Assembly: GCF_011250515.1 (NCBI RefSeq)
Contig: NZ_JAANOP010000005.1
Span: 64,877 to 128,876, forward strand
Origin: Aquirufa ecclesiirivi
GTDB taxonomy: Bacteria; Bacteroidota; Bacteroidia; Cytophagales; Spirosomataceae
Direction of reading: 5' to 3'
DNA length: 64,000 nt
A program made the translations under genes and the position numbers. A model generated the notes under the pieces. It made no database searches. It was given only the letters and a program-made list of their open reading frames with translations, and was not told where the DNA came from. Shown here in pieces: positions 52,628-62,265 of the stretch (positions within the stretch are counted from its first letter, which is position 1; every line of letters starts with the position of its first letter).

Positions 52628-54457
52628 TTATTTGGCATGACTTAATTTGGCATAAAGTCCCTTCGAATCACGCATTAATTCCTCATGCGTACCCCTTTCC
52701 ATAATCTTTCCTTTTTGCACCACCAATATCTGATCCGCATGCTGAATAGTACTCAATCGGTGCGCAATCACCAACACCGTTCTATTCTTCATCAGGTTCG
52801 TTAAAGCTGCCTGAACTAATTTCTCGGATTCATTATCAAGCGCACTAGTTGCTTCATCCAAAATCAGAATGGGTGGGTTTTTCAATACTGCCCTCGCAAT
52901 GGAAATCCGCTGACGTTGCCCCCCCGACAATTTTGAACCTCGATCCCCAATGTGTGCCTGATAGCCTTCTGGATTAGCCATGATAAAATCATGGGCATTG
53001 GCTATTTTAGCGGCTTCTTCTACCTCTTCCTGACTAGCTTCGGTACCAAAGGCAATGTTATTAAATATCGTATCGTTAAACAAAACGGATTCTTGCGTCA
53101 CAATACCCATCATAGACCGCAAATCCTCTAATGGTACTTGCTTAATGGGCACCTCATCAATCAGAATTTGACCCGAACTGGGATCATAAAAACGAGGCAA
53201 TAAATCCGCCAACGTTGATTTTCCTCCTCCTGATGGCCCAACCAAAGCAATGGTTTTCCCTTTGGGAATCTCAAAACTGACATGATCCAAAACGAGTTTA
53301 TCCTTTTGATATGCAAAATTCACTTGATCAAAAACAATGCGGTGAACCAATTCCTTCTTAGAAATAATCGGTTCCTCGGCTACAATAATTGGTTGAGTAT
53401 CCAAGATCTCAATAATACGGTCCGCACTAGCCACTCCTCGCTGAATACCGCTGAATGCATCGGCTATGGCCTTGGCTGGTCGCATGACCTGCGAAAAAGT
53501 AGCAATAAAAGCAATGAATGTCGATGCGCTTAATTCTCCTTCTCCTGAAATCACCAAGGTCCCCCCGTAAAGCAATATTCCCGTAACAACTAAAACTCCC
53601 AAACTTTCCGATACAGGAGACGTTAACTCTTGCCGGAATACCATCTTCAACAAGGAATGCCGGTATTTCCCATTTTCTTGCTGGAATCGTTGATCCATCA
53701 TAGGCTCTGCCCGAAAGGCCTTCACCACGCGCATGGCTCCAAAAGTCTCGTCCAATAAGCTAATCAAGCCACTTAAATGCTGTTGTACTTCACCAGCTGC
53801 TCGTCGTAATCTTCGGGTAATGGTGGCGATAACTCCTCCAGATAGGGGAAGTATCATCAAGGAAAACAAGGTCAATTTGCCCGACATACTGGCCAAAAAG
53901 ACAAAAAATAAGACCAAGGAAAAGATCTCTTTGAATGTGGCGGTAAAGGCCCGACCAATACTATTTTCCACCTCCTGAACGTCCGTGGTCAAGCGCGACA
54001 TCAAGTTACCTTTCTTCCTTTCACTGAAATAACTCAAATCCAAACGAATGGCTCGCTCAAATACCGCCTGCCGCAGAGAAGCGATGGTATCCGCCTCCAC
54101 GGTTTTTAAAACTCGTTGAGAAAAATAACGAAAGATATTGGACAAAATCACAGAAACCATAATGGCTCCACAAGCATATTGCAAGGCGCCAATTCTTCCA
54201 TATTGCTCGAGCGCTCCATAGAAATAATGGTTAAAAGCAAAGGAGAAATAATTGGGTGAAAAAGTAAATTCAGGTAGATTTCTGTATAAAGCTATATTGT
54301 CTGTCGCTGCTTGATTAAAAAGCACATTTAACAGCGGAATCAACAAGGTAAAATTTAAGATTCCAAATAAGCTCGCCAAGAATGAAAATCCAAAGTAGGG
54401 AAATACATACTTCCGAATGGAAACGGCATAGCTAAGTAGTCGGAGATAGGTTTTCAA
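52628..54457 (-). CDS. ABC exporter, fused permease and ATPase (MsbA-like)
   Basis: 609-residue half-transporter. Six membrane segments within residues about 15-330 form an ABC type IV exporter domain. The ATPase has Walker A GPSGGGKST, signature LSGGQRQRISIARA, Walker B ILILDEATSALD, and the H loop VIAHRLS, all intact. Such homodimers flip lipids, lipid A (MsbA) or drugs. It begins at a TTG (54457); no earlier ATG is in frame. The glycosyltransferase next door is divergent, so a surface-glycan role is possible but unproved. Confidence 0.9.
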   Translation of the reverse strand: MKTYLRLLSYAVSIRKYVFPYFGFSFLASLFGILNFTLLIPLLNVLFNQAATDNIALYRNLPEFTFSPNYFSFAFNHYFYGALEQYGRIGALQYACGAIMVSVILSNIFRYFSQRVLKTVEADTIASLRQAVFERAIRLDLSYFSERKKGNLMSRLTTDVQEVENSIGRAFTATFKEIFSLVLFFVFLASMSGKLTLFSLMILPLSGGVIATITRRLRRAAGEVQQHLSGLISLLDETFGAMRVVKAFRAEPMMDQRFQQENGKYRHSLLKMVFRQELTSPVSESLGVLVVTGILLYGGTLVISGEGELSASTFIAFIATFSQVMRPAKAIADAFSGIQRGVASADRIIEILDTQPIIVAEEPIISKKELVHRIVFDQVNFAYQKDKLVLDHVSFEIPKGKTIALVGPSGGGKSTLADLLPRFYDPSSGQILIDEVPIKQVPLEDLRSMMGIVTQESVLFNDTIFNNIAFGTEASQEEVEEAAKIANAHDFIMANPEGYQAHIGDRGSKLSGGQRQRISIARAVLKNPPILILDEATSALDNESEKLVQAALTNLMKNRTVLVIAHRLSTIQHADQILVVQKGKIMERGTHEELMRDSKGLYAKLSHAK

Positions 54458-54527
54458 TGAGAATCTTTCTTAAATTTAGGCCAAATTACTACAATTTCTT
54501 AAACTTATCAGAATTCATAGCCTTTCA

Positions 54528-55469
54528 ATGCCCTCCAAACAGAATAACAACAAGATGTTCCCCTTGATTTCCATCGTCATGGCTTGTTACCAAGGTGAGA
54601 AATTTATAGAAGAACAGATTCAAAGTCACCTAAACCAAGATTATCCACATCTAGAATTTATCTATTTGGACGATGCCTCCACCGATGCTACTTGGACTAT
54701 ACTTCAATCCCTAGCTCAGCAGGATCCCCGAATTAACATTTTCCAAAATGAGAAAAACTTAGGTTATGTTGGAAGTTTTGAAAAAGCAATTCAATTAGCC
54801 CAAGGAGAATGGATTGCCCTTTCTGACCAAGATGACATCTGGGAAAAACAAAAAATAAGTCGGTTATTTCATGCCATGGGTTCCCATTCATTGATATATG
54901 CTGATTCACAACTCATTGACAATCAAGGAAATGAACTACCACAAAGAATGTCTGACTTAAAAAACCAAATTCCATATACCTCACCCCTGATGTATACTTT
55001 TGGTGCTTGGGCCCCAGGCCACAGCATGTTATTTCAAAAATCCATATTGACACATGCTTTTCCTTTTCCTAGATTTGTTTCCCATGACTATTACATTGGC
55101 TTTGTAGCAACCTGCTATCAAGGCAGTACTTATTTGCCTGAAATCTTAGTTCAATACCGCCAACACGATCAAAATGCCATAGGTGCTAACTTAAAAAAAG
55201 CCCCAAAGCACTATGTTACCAGAAAGCAGCGTGACCTTCGTATACAGCAACGCGTTCAACTATTGGCTGAACTTTGCCCGGCAGAAAAAGCCTTAGAAAA
55301 ACAAGTACTAAGGAATCTAGCTCATGATTTCAGTTCCACTAGCCTTCTTGCTAGAATCCGAAGAACATGCCTAGTCATGAAATACCGAGATTTGATGTTG
55401 GCCTACAAAAAAAAAGGAGCTTTCGCCAAATGGCTTTATCCTTTTAAATTACTTTTTACCATCTATTAG
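54528..55469 (+). CDS. Family 2 glycosyltransferase
   Basis: 313 residues. GT-A fold: ISIVMACYQGEKFIEEQI at the N terminus, LDDASTDAT with the first nucleotide-binding Asp, and ALSDQDDIW as the DxD metal motif near residue 104. The rest (HDYYIGFVA; VQYRQHDQN) is the pattern of rhamnosyl-type or O-antigen transferases. Donor and acceptor unknown. Cytosolic face of the membrane. Its 3' end overlaps the convergent glycosyltransferase by 4 bases. Confidence 0.9.
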   Translation: MPSKQNNNKMFPLISIVMACYQGEKFIEEQIQSHLNQDYPHLEFIYLDDASTDATWTILQSLAQQDPRINIFQNEKNLGYVGSFEKAIQLAQGEWIALSDQDDIWEKQKISRLFHAMGSHSLIYADSQLIDNQGNELPQRMSDLKNQIPYTSPLMYTFGAWAPGHSMLFQKSILTHAFPFPRFVSHDYYIGFVATCYQGSTYLPEILVQYRQHDQNAIGANLKKAPKHYVTRKQRDLRIQQRVQLLAELCPAEKALEKQVLRNLAHDFSSTSLLARIRRTCLVMKYRDLMLAYKKKGAFAKWLYPFKLLFTIY

Positions 55470-56359
55470 ACTTTGAAGCGCAGACTGAACCGATAATACC
55501 AATTTTTGAGATGAACCCAAAATGGGATGTACCGTTTTTTTAGTCGCCCATTAAATGGCTTTCCTCTTTGTAAATAGTATTTGGAGAAAGTCCCCGAACT
55601 CATTCCCCAAGTCCGAATAAATTGAAAATATCCTTTATTTTGCTTCACTCGTTTAACAGAAATAGAACCAAAATGGTACACTCTACTACGGGCGACTCCT
55701 TTGAATAATCGCACGCCTGCTTGCCATAATTTCATGGAGAAATCAGGGTCTGAATACATGCCTGGAGAAAATTCTACACTGTAACCTCCTACTAGATCCC
55801 AAAGATCTTTGTGTACTACATTGGGCGGCCATGTACTTCCTTGCCAATCATTTTTCTCCCAAGTGTTCCACTCTTTCAGTAATCGCTCCTCCTCAAAAGT
55901 TTCTAGGTTATAGCCATAAGGCTGTTCAATCGAACAATTACTTTGAGCACGAGGCTCAATCATGGTGGCTGAAATAAAGAAATAATGATCTGGACAAACC
56001 AACACTTCCTCTTGCAATATTCCATCCCAATTGGGTAGCACATACATGTCGTCATTGAGATACAACAAGTAATCCGCCGTAGCCAATTTTCGCATGGCAT
56101 TCATGGCATAACATACCCCCACGTTTTCTTCACTGTAAGAATAGGCAATATCACCCTGCTCCTTAATCCACTCCAAAGAGCCATCAGACCCTTGATTGAG
56201 GTGTACTACTAATTGATATGATGTAGTAGCATGCTGACGAATACTTCGGATGCAATTCTGAAGAAATGCCAAATTATTCCATGTCGGTATTAGGATAGAA
56301 AAAAAAGGCTTGGTCTGCGAAGCTTCCTGCGGGAAATAAGAGATTTTCTCTTCCATCAT
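55466..56359 (-). CDS. Family 2 glycosyltransferase
   Basis: 297 residues. FFSILIPTWNNLAFLQNCI and LLYLNDDMYVLPNWD (DDM as the DxD-type metal motif) show a GT-A family 2 enzyme; SPGMYSDPDFSMKLW is the acceptor-side signature. It could be involved in surface polysaccharide or glycoprotein decoration. It overlaps the upstream glycosyltransferase stop as ATGA and shares an operon with nuoB/nuoC. Confidence 0.88.
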   Translation of the reverse strand: MMEEKISYFPQEASQTKPFFSILIPTWNNLAFLQNCIRSIRQHATTSYQLVVHLNQGSDGSLEWIKEQGDIAYSYSEENVGVCYAMNAMRKLATADYLLYLNDDMYVLPNWDGILQEEVLVCPDHYFFISATMIEPRAQSNCSIEQPYGYNLETFEEERLLKEWNTWEKNDWQGSTWPPNVVHKDLWDLVGGYSVEFSPGMYSDPDFSMKLWQAGVRLFKGVARSRVYHFGSISVKRVKQNKGYFQFIRTWGMSSGTFSKYYLQRGKPFNGRLKKRYIPFWVHLKNWYYRFSLRFKV

Positions 56360-57234
56360 GAGATTATTCGGTAGTTTTTATATTCCCCTATCCGCCTACC
56401 TGTCCAATCTTCAATTTGCTGCAATACCTTTCTGCGTAAGTTCATGCGCTTTCTCAATTCCTTAGGATCCACATGAAAAGGCCAATTTTGTTGAGCTACT
56501 CTAGCTTGCATGACTAGGGGATGTGTCCCTTCAAAAAGAGTTAAACGCTCCGCATTTCCATAATCAAACTGATAATCCTGAGGAACATTCGCTTCCAACC
56601 AAGCATCGTCATGGTAAAACTGCGTGAAATTTCTCACTTTATTATTGAGCCCTTGTGGTGGCTTAACCCAACCATAATGAAAAATATGAGCTGGGATAAG
56701 CTTCACTTTTATCTTTTTCCCCGCTTTTCTAAATCCTTGAGCATCTTTATACGAATGTACATCAGGGTGATATTTCACAACCCTAATTTCCCTACGATAC
56801 CATCTTCTTGACACCGCGACATGGTTGTAAGACCCATAAAAATGGCGGTAATGAAACAACAGTCCTTCCACCCCAGCATCTTGTACATACTGCTCCATGG
56901 ATTGTTTAATGATAGGCAAATCCATTTCATGCACACATTCATCCCCTTGAATATAAAATGCCCAATCCGTATCAGGAGAAATAGCCGCATAGGCCTTATC
57001 TGTTTCCAAGGCAAAAGTTCGTCCACCTTCACGTTGGCTATCATCCCAAACCGTTTCTATAATTCGTATTTTGGGGGATGGAATGCTTTGAATTAAGTCC
57101 AACGTATCATCTTCTGACTTGCCTACAGCTACCACAAATTCATCACAAATGGGCAGTATGGAAGTAATGGCCTCCACAATGGCATAATCGTTTTTGATGG
57201 CATTCCGAATGAAAGTAAAGCCTGCTATTTTCAT
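56356..57234 (-). CDS. Glycosyltransferase family 2-like protein
   Basis: 292 residues. GFTFIRNAIKNDYAIVEA at the start and CDEFVVAVGKSEDDTLDLI are typical of a small family 2 branch; the metal motif seems to be FYIQGDECVHE (GDE in place of DxD). The C-terminal half (VKLIPAHIFHYGW) is the accompanying conserved region. The substrate is unknown. It starts 4 bases after the nuoC stop, an unusual neighbour for a complex I gene. Confidence 0.82.
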   Translation of the reverse strand: MKIAGFTFIRNAIKNDYAIVEAITSILPICDEFVVAVGKSEDDTLDLIQSIPSPKIRIIETVWDDSQREGGRTFALETDKAYAAISPDTDWAFYIQGDECVHEMDLPIIKQSMEQYVQDAGVEGLLFHYRHFYGSYNHVAVSRRWYRREIRVVKYHPDVHSYKDAQGFRKAGKKIKVKLIPAHIFHYGWVKPPQGLNNKVRNFTQFYHDDAWLEANVPQDYQFDYGNAERLTLFEGTHPLVMQARVAQQNWPFHVDPKELRKRMNLRRKVLQQIEDWTGRRIGEYKNYRIIS

Positions 57235-57238
57235 CAGA

Positions 57239-57730
57239 CTAATATTTTACTTGAATACCATGGTAGGTGTCGGGTTCTTCATAATCCTTCCTCAAAGGAT
57301 GTCCTTTCCAATCCTCAGGAAGCAATATTCTTCTTAAATCAGGATGGCCTGTAAATTTCACACCTACCAAATCAAAGGCTTCTCTTTCATGCCAATCGGC
57401 TGTTTTCCAAATATGCGAAACCGTAGGTACTTCAGGCAAAGAGCCATCTGCCAATAAACGTGGCACTAGCACCCGAAGGTGAAAGGTTATATGATTGGGG
57501 ATGGAATATAGCGTATATATCAATTCCAAATCCCCTGATGAAGGACCTTGATCGATGGCAGTTAAACAAGAAAGTGAATCAAAATAGGATTCAGGACTCC
57601 GCCAAAGTAAATCACACACAGAAACCAAATCTTCTACCTCTAAAGTAACCCGACTATTCGCCTCTTCGAAGTTCAGACCTTTACCTAAACTTTGTTCGAT
57701 GAGTTCTTTAATATGCAGTACTGCATTCAT
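57239..57730 (-). CDS. nuoC: NADH-quinone oxidoreductase subunit C
   Basis: 163-residue 30-kDa subunit of complex I. TADWHEREAFDLVGVKFTGH and RRILLPEDWKGHPLRKDY are the two family signatures. Separate from nuoD, which is fused to nuoC in E. coli and is not seen here. Follows nuoB by 10 bases. Confidence 0.95.
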   Translation of the reverse strand: MNAVLHIKELIEQSLGKGLNFEEANSRVTLEVEDLVSVCDLLWRSPESYFDSLSCLTAIDQGPSSGDLELIYTLYSIPNHITFHLRVLVPRLLADGSLPEVPTVSHIWKTADWHEREAFDLVGVKFTGHPDLRRILLPEDWKGHPLRKDYEEPDTYHGIQVKY

Positions 57731-57740
57731 GCGAGTCTAT

Positions 57741-58253
57741 TTATGAGATGGCTTCCAAAATACGGGCAGGAACAACCAAACTTTCTTGTTGAATTTTCTC
57801 TTGTAATTTTATGATGCCACCTAATAAGGCTTCAGGTCTTGGTGGACATCCTGGCACATACACGTCCACGGGAATTATCCGATCCACTCCTTTTACCACA
57901 TGGTAACCATGATCCCAATAGGGTCCACCACAGTTGGAACAAGAACCCATGGAAATCACATACCTTGGCTCAGGCATTTGCTCATACAAACGACGAATTC
58001 GATCGGCCATTTTGAAGGTAACCGTTCCTGCTACAATCATCACATCCGACTGTCGAGGGGAAGGCCGAGGAAAAACACCAAAACGATCTAAATCATAACC
58101 CGAGGCAAAAGCCTGCATCATTTCGATCGCACAACAAGCCAAACCAAAGCTCATGGGCCACAAAGAACTAGCTCTAGCCCAGTTGAGCAAATCCTCGACT
58201 TGGCTAATGACAAATCCTTCTGACTGAAACTGTTGGTCTAATAAGCTTTTCAT
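57741..58253 (-). CDS. nuoB: NADH-quinone oxidoreductase subunit B
   Basis: 170-residue subunit holding the N2 [4Fe-4S] cluster beside the quinone site. Tandem Cys in [11 protein letters not shown], then [17 protein letters not shown] and [14 protein letters not shown] supply the cluster ligands; all four cysteines are present. Starts 3 bases after the CHU_C protein stop, an unusual arrangement because nuoA normally precedes nuoB. Confidence 0.96.
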   Translation of the reverse strand: MKSLLDQQFQSEGFVISQVEDLLNWARASSLWPMSFGLACCAIEMMQAFASGYDLDRFGVFPRPSPRQSDVMIVAGTVTFKMADRIRRLYEQMPEPRYVISMGSCSNCGGPYWDHGYHVVKGVDRIIPVDVYVPGCPPRPEALLGGIIKLQEKIQQESLVVPARILEAIS

Positions 58254-58256
58254 ATA

Positions 58257-58991
58257 TTATCTAACAATGGTCAAATTACCATAAATCGTACCATATTCCT
58301 CACTCGGTGTAATGCGGTACATATAGGTTCCAGAGGGCAAATCCTTCCCATTAAATTTCCCTTTAAAGGGTTTTTCTTCATATTGATAACCCGTACTTTC
58401 AAAAACAGGTTGACCCCATCGATCAAAAATTACGATACTGGCATCTGGATAATTGTATAAATAATCAATAAACCATTCATCATTCGTATCATCCGAATTG
58501 GGAGTAATGGCATTGTAAGGATGTATTTTAACTAAAATAACCACGTCTATGGTAGCAAAACTTTGACATGCTAAACCCGTAGTAGCATCTTTCCCAACTC
58601 CAGTAATAAAATACGTCAAAGTAAAGCTTGTTCCCTCTAAATCTTGATGGCTTTGAATGATTTTCTGAATATCAAAAGATGTATTCAGTCGAGTGGTATC
58701 ACTAATCCCAATTTCTTGACCACGATTTGTTCCCGCTAAAGTCCATGTCCATTTGATATCCGCATTTTGTGCGCCATTGACAGGAATAGGAATGGGATCA
58801 GGATAAGGTTCCCCTTTTAAACGATTAGGAGAAAAGACCACCACTTTTTTTTCAGTGGCTACCCACACTGGACATTGAGCCCAAGAAGGAATATTCGTTC
58901 CTAACAAAAAGAGAAGCAACAATACATGCTTCACACGAGTTAAAGAAGAGTATTTTAATCTAGAAATTAATAAAGTGTTTGTTAAAAACAT
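58257..58991 (-). CDS. Secreted protein with gliding-motility C-terminal (CHU_C) domain
   Basis: 244 residues. A hydrophobic signal segment (HVLLLLFLLGTNIPSWAQ) follows a 22-residue N terminus; a GTG at 58934 is an alternative start giving a shorter signal. The last 85 residues (AITPNSDDTNDEWFI, VIFDRWGQPVFES, GTYMYRI) are the CHU_C type B sorting domain used by type IX secretion. The middle is a short PKD/Ig-like region. It is likely exported and possibly cell-surface attached. It heads the unit that includes nuoB, with a 3-base gap. Confidence 0.85.
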   Translation of the reverse strand: MFLTNTLLISRLKYSSLTRVKHVLLLLFLLGTNIPSWAQCPVWVATEKKVVVFSPNRLKGEPYPDPIPIPVNGAQNADIKWTWTLAGTNRGQEIGISDTTRLNTSFDIQKIIQSHQDLEGTSFTLTYFITGVGKDATTGLACQSFATIDVVILVKIHPYNAITPNSDDTNDEWFIDYLYNYPDASIVIFDRWGQPVFESTGYQYEEKPFKGKFNGKDLPSGTYMYRITPSEEYGTIYGNLTIVR

Positions 58992-59054
58992 AAAGCTTAA
59001 AAAATTCTCCCTAAGGTTTTGTAAATATACCTAAATTCACAAAATTTTTATGGA

Positions 59055-61154
59055 ATGCCCATGACCCATTTTTTTGAAACAGATTTAGCTTTGCTACGGG
59101 GCATCACCCCCGCGAGGCTTAGCCTGCTTCAAACTGAATTAGGTCTATTCACCTATGGCGACTTAATTCAGTACTTTCCCTTTCGTTACGAAGACCGAAC
59201 TGCCTTGTATCCGATTGACCAAATTACGGAACAAATGGAGCATGCCCAGTTTGTGGGGCGTATTCGTTACAAAGAAAAAATCGGTCAAGGACCCAAACAA
59301 AGACTCGTGGCTCAATGTTGCGATGAATCAGGCTGCATTGAGCTAGTCTGGTTTCAAGGTGTTAAATGGCTTGAAAAAACCTTAACGCCTGGAGTGGATT
59401 ATTTATTTTATGGCAAGCCCACTAGCTTCAATGGACAAATCCAAATTACCCACCCAGAAATGGAAGTTTATAAGGGCAAAACCCAAAATGACATCTATTT
59501 CCATCCTGTTTATTCCTTAACTGAAAAATTAAGAAAAAAATACATTGACAGTAAAGTGATTGCCCAATTGCAAAAAAATGTCTTGCAAGTGGCCTTCCCT
59601 TACATTCGAGAAACGCTTCCTACAGAAATAATCCAACAATTTAAACTCATTTCCAAGCAAGAAGCCCTATACCACATACATTTACCCCAATCTGAAAATT
59701 GGTTACATCAGGCCAAAAGACGCTTGAAATTTGAAGAGCTATTTTATAACCAACTCCGATTAATCAAACAAAATCTAGTCAGGAAAACCGCTTTCCCCGG
59801 TCAAATTTTTTCATCAGCTGCCCTATTAACCAATTTCTATCAAAATCACATGCCCTTTGAATTGACCAATGCGCAGAAAAAAGTGATTCGAGAAATTTTT
59901 CAAGACATGAAATCGGGGCAGCAAATGAACCGACTTCTACAAGGGGATGTTGGCTCTGGCAAAACCATTGTCGCTTTTATTGCCATGCTATTGGCTATTG
60001 ATAATGGAACTCAAGCCTGCCTGATGGCTCCAACTGAGATATTGGCAGATCAGCATTACCAAGGACTAAAGAAATTTGCTGATATATTGGACATACAAAT
60101 TGCCAAGTTAACAGGCTCAACTAAGAAGAAAGATCGTCAAGTTTTACATGAAGATTTAGCTTCCGGGAAATTACAAATTTTGGTGGGGACCCATGCCATC
60201 TTTGAAGATGTAGTGCAATTTCACAATTTGGGATTATGCATTATTGACGAACAACACCGTTTTGGGGTAGCTCAACGCGCCAAACTTTGGGATAAAAACA
60301 AACAGACTCACCCACATGTCATGGTGATGACAGCCACTCCTATCCCGCGTACTTTGGCCATGACGCTGTATGGGGATTTAGATATTTCCATCATCGATGA
60401 AATGCCCGCAGGAAGAAAGGCTATTCAAACCATTCATCGCTATGATAGCCATCGGCTACAGGTTTTCGGCTTTATTCAAAATGAATTAAGCAAAGGTCGG
60501 CAGGTATACATCGTCTATCCACTAATTGAAGAATCCGAAAAAATGGATTTCAAAGATTTGATGGATGGCTTTGAAAGTATTTCCAGAGCTTTTCCTGAAG
60601 TACCCTTGGGAATTCTCCATGGCAAAATGAAATCAGCCGATAAAGATTTTGAAATGGCCCGCTTTGTTAAAAATGAAACTAAAATCATGGTGGCAACCAC
60701 CGTTATTGAGGTAGGGGTCAATGTCCCCAATGCCAGCATCATGATCATTGAAAGTGCGGAAAGATTTGGATTAGCACAACTTCATCAGCTCAGAGGCCGA
60801 GTTGGGCGAGGAGCAGAGCAGAGTTATTGTATTTTAATGACCGGCTACAAATTAAGTGCTGATACCAAAAAAAGGGTTGAAACAATGGTAAGAACCAACA
60901 ATGGTTTTGAGATTGCAGAAGTAGACTTACAATTAAGAGGCCCTGGAGATTTAGGAGGTACGCGTCAAAGTGGTGCGATAGATCTCATGATAGCAGACCT
61001 AGCCAAAGATGGTGAAATATTAAAAGTTGCTAGAGAAACTGCCCAGAAAATTTTAGATGAAGACCCCCAATTAATGCTCCCCAATCACCAGATGATTCGT
61101 GAACAAGTAGCTCATCAGCGTAGAGACACCACCAACTGGGCTAAAATTAGCTAG
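59055..61154 (+). CDS. recG: ATP-dependent DNA helicase RecG
   Basis: 699-residue helicase that remodels stalled forks and branched DNA. N-terminal wedge/OB domain (to about 250), then the two helicase domains: Walker A QGDVGSGKTIVAF, DEQH box IIDEQHRFGVAQ, TATPIPRTLAM, and in domain 2 TTVIEVGVNVPNA and QLRGRVGRG. Length and all motifs are normal. An ATG 6 bases downstream (59061) is an equally possible start. Confidence 0.97.
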   Translation: MPMTHFFETDLALLRGITPARLSLLQTELGLFTYGDLIQYFPFRYEDRTALYPIDQITEQMEHAQFVGRIRYKEKIGQGPKQRLVAQCCDESGCIELVWFQGVKWLEKTLTPGVDYLFYGKPTSFNGQIQITHPEMEVYKGKTQNDIYFHPVYSLTEKLRKKYIDSKVIAQLQKNVLQVAFPYIRETLPTEIIQQFKLISKQEALYHIHLPQSENWLHQAKRRLKFEELFYNQLRLIKQNLVRKTAFPGQIFSSAALLTNFYQNHMPFELTNAQKKVIREIFQDMKSGQQMNRLLQGDVGSGKTIVAFIAMLLAIDNGTQACLMAPTEILADQHYQGLKKFADILDIQIAKLTGSTKKKDRQVLHEDLASGKLQILVGTHAIFEDVVQFHNLGLCIIDEQHRFGVAQRAKLWDKNKQTHPHVMVMTATPIPRTLAMTLYGDLDISIIDEMPAGRKAIQTIHRYDSHRLQVFGFIQNELSKGRQVYIVYPLIEESEKMDFKDLMDGFESISRAFPEVPLGILHGKMKSADKDFEMARFVKNETKIMVATTVIEVGVNVPNASIMIIESAERFGLAQLHQLRGRVGRGAEQSYCILMTGYKLSADTKKRVETMVRTNNGFEIAEVDLQLRGPGDLGGTRQSGAIDLMIADLAKDGEILKVARETAQKILDEDPQLMLPNHQMIREQVAHQRRDTTNWAKIS

Positions 61155-61166
61155 TCTAGATCTTCT

Positions 61167-61736
61167 TTAGTTGAGATTGGGATCATCAGGATAAGTAGAT
61201 AGCACTCGATAATCTCCCCCTTTGTCAAAAAGCACTTTTCTCCATAAATTCAATGTGGGCTCATCAAAGACATATTCGGCTTTGGCAGGATGAAGCATCC
61301 AAGCATTGGATTTTACTTCTCTTTCCAACTGGCCTGCTCCCCAACCTGAATAACCAATGAAAAACTTAATTTCATCAAAAGAAATTTCCCCTCCAACCAC
61401 TAATTCTATCGCTCTTTCAAAATTTCCTGACCAAAATATTCCCTCTCCAATTTCCATCCCATCAGGAATTAAATCTGGCCTTCGATGAACAAACTGCATG
61501 ATGGTTGGGTCAACAGGGCCGCCAGAATAAAGCGGTACATCTTCCATCACCTTCTCGTCCATATACGAATCCAGCACAATTTCTTGCCTTTGATTTAACA
61601 CCAATCCAAAAGAATGTGAGGAAGAATGTTCACATAATAATACCACGGAACGATGAAAAGAAGGATCCTCCAAAAATGGTTCAGAAACCAATAACATACC
61701 TGGTTTTAATTCCAATGGAGCATTTTTCTTAGGCAT
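61167..61736 (-). CDS. YqgE/AlgH family protein
   Basis: 189 residues from ATG 61736, chosen as the family normally starts just before LKPGMLLVSEPFL; the open frame extends 18 codons earlier without an obvious initiator context. ALVL-type motifs SFGLVLNQRQ, YSGGPVD and GYSGWGAGQLEREV identify the DUF179 family. Function not established; some homologues affect alginate or regulatory processes. Convergent with recG (12-base gap) and divergent from folK. Confidence 0.9.
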   Translation of the reverse strand: MPKKNAPLELKPGMLLVSEPFLEDPSFHRSVVLLCEHSSSHSFGLVLNQRQEIVLDSYMDEKVMEDVPLYSGGPVDPTIMQFVHRRPDLIPDGMEIGEGIFWSGNFERAIELVVGGEISFDEIKFFIGYSGWGAGQLEREVKSNAWMLHPAKAEYVFDEPTLNLWRKVLFDKGGDYRVLSTYPDDPNLN

Positions 61737-61750
61737 AAAAAAGAAATTTG

Positions 61751-61758
61751 TAAGTTTG
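61751..61758 (+). promoter_or_regulatory. Possible -7 promoter box of folK
   Basis: TAAGTTTG matches TAnnTTTG, 18 bases before the ATG at 61777. It supports the shorter folK start. No -33 match. Confidence 0.42.
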
Positions 61759-61776
61759 TTAGAAATGAAATTGACC

Positions 61777-62265
61777 ATGGCCACCAACATTTACCTCTCT
61801 TTGGGAGGCAATCTAGGAAATACCCTTGAAATTTTTAAAAATGTCTATCCAATTCTTGAAAAAAAAATAGGGCCTATACTTCATTTTTCATCCTTATATC
61901 AAACAAAAGCCTGGGGAAACACACAGCAAGCTGACTTTTTAAACCAAGTGCTTGAATTAAGCACAGATCTTAATCCACAAGAATTAATTACTCAATTATT
62001 AGGTATTGAATCCGAGCTAGGCCGAGTGAGGAAACAATCATGGGAAGCTAGAATCATCGACTTGGATATTTTATTTTACGGAAATCAAATTGTCCAAGAA
62101 AGTAATTTACAAATCCCTCATCCCTTTTTGCCTCTACGAAAATTTGTTTTAATTCCTTTGGCCGAAATAGCCCCCAATCTAATTCACCCTATCATACAGA
62201 AAAGCATTGCTACCCTGCTGATTGATTGTCCTGATAGTTCGGAAGTAAAGCAATTGGAATTATAG
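61777..62265 (+). CDS. folK: HPPK, 6-hydroxymethyl-7,8-dihydropterin pyrophosphokinase
   Basis: 162 residues from the ATG at 61777 (MATNIYLSLGGNLGN), the usual family start; TTG 61756 and ATG 61765 are in frame but overlap a likely -7 box. LSLGGNLGN, YQTKAWGNTQQADFLNQ, and WEARIIDLDILFYG with the Mg-binding Asp pair are diagnostic, as is IPHPFLPLRKFVLIPLAE. Makes the pterin pyrophosphate for folate. Its 3' end overlaps the convergent hydroxylase by 6 bases. Confidence 0.94.
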   Translation: MATNIYLSLGGNLGNTLEIFKNVYPILEKKIGPILHFSSLYQTKAWGNTQQADFLNQVLELSTDLNPQELITQLLGIESELGRVRKQSWEARIIDLDILFYGNQIVQESNLQIPHPFLPLRKFVLIPLAEIAPNLIHPIIQKSIATLLIDCPDSSEVKQLEL

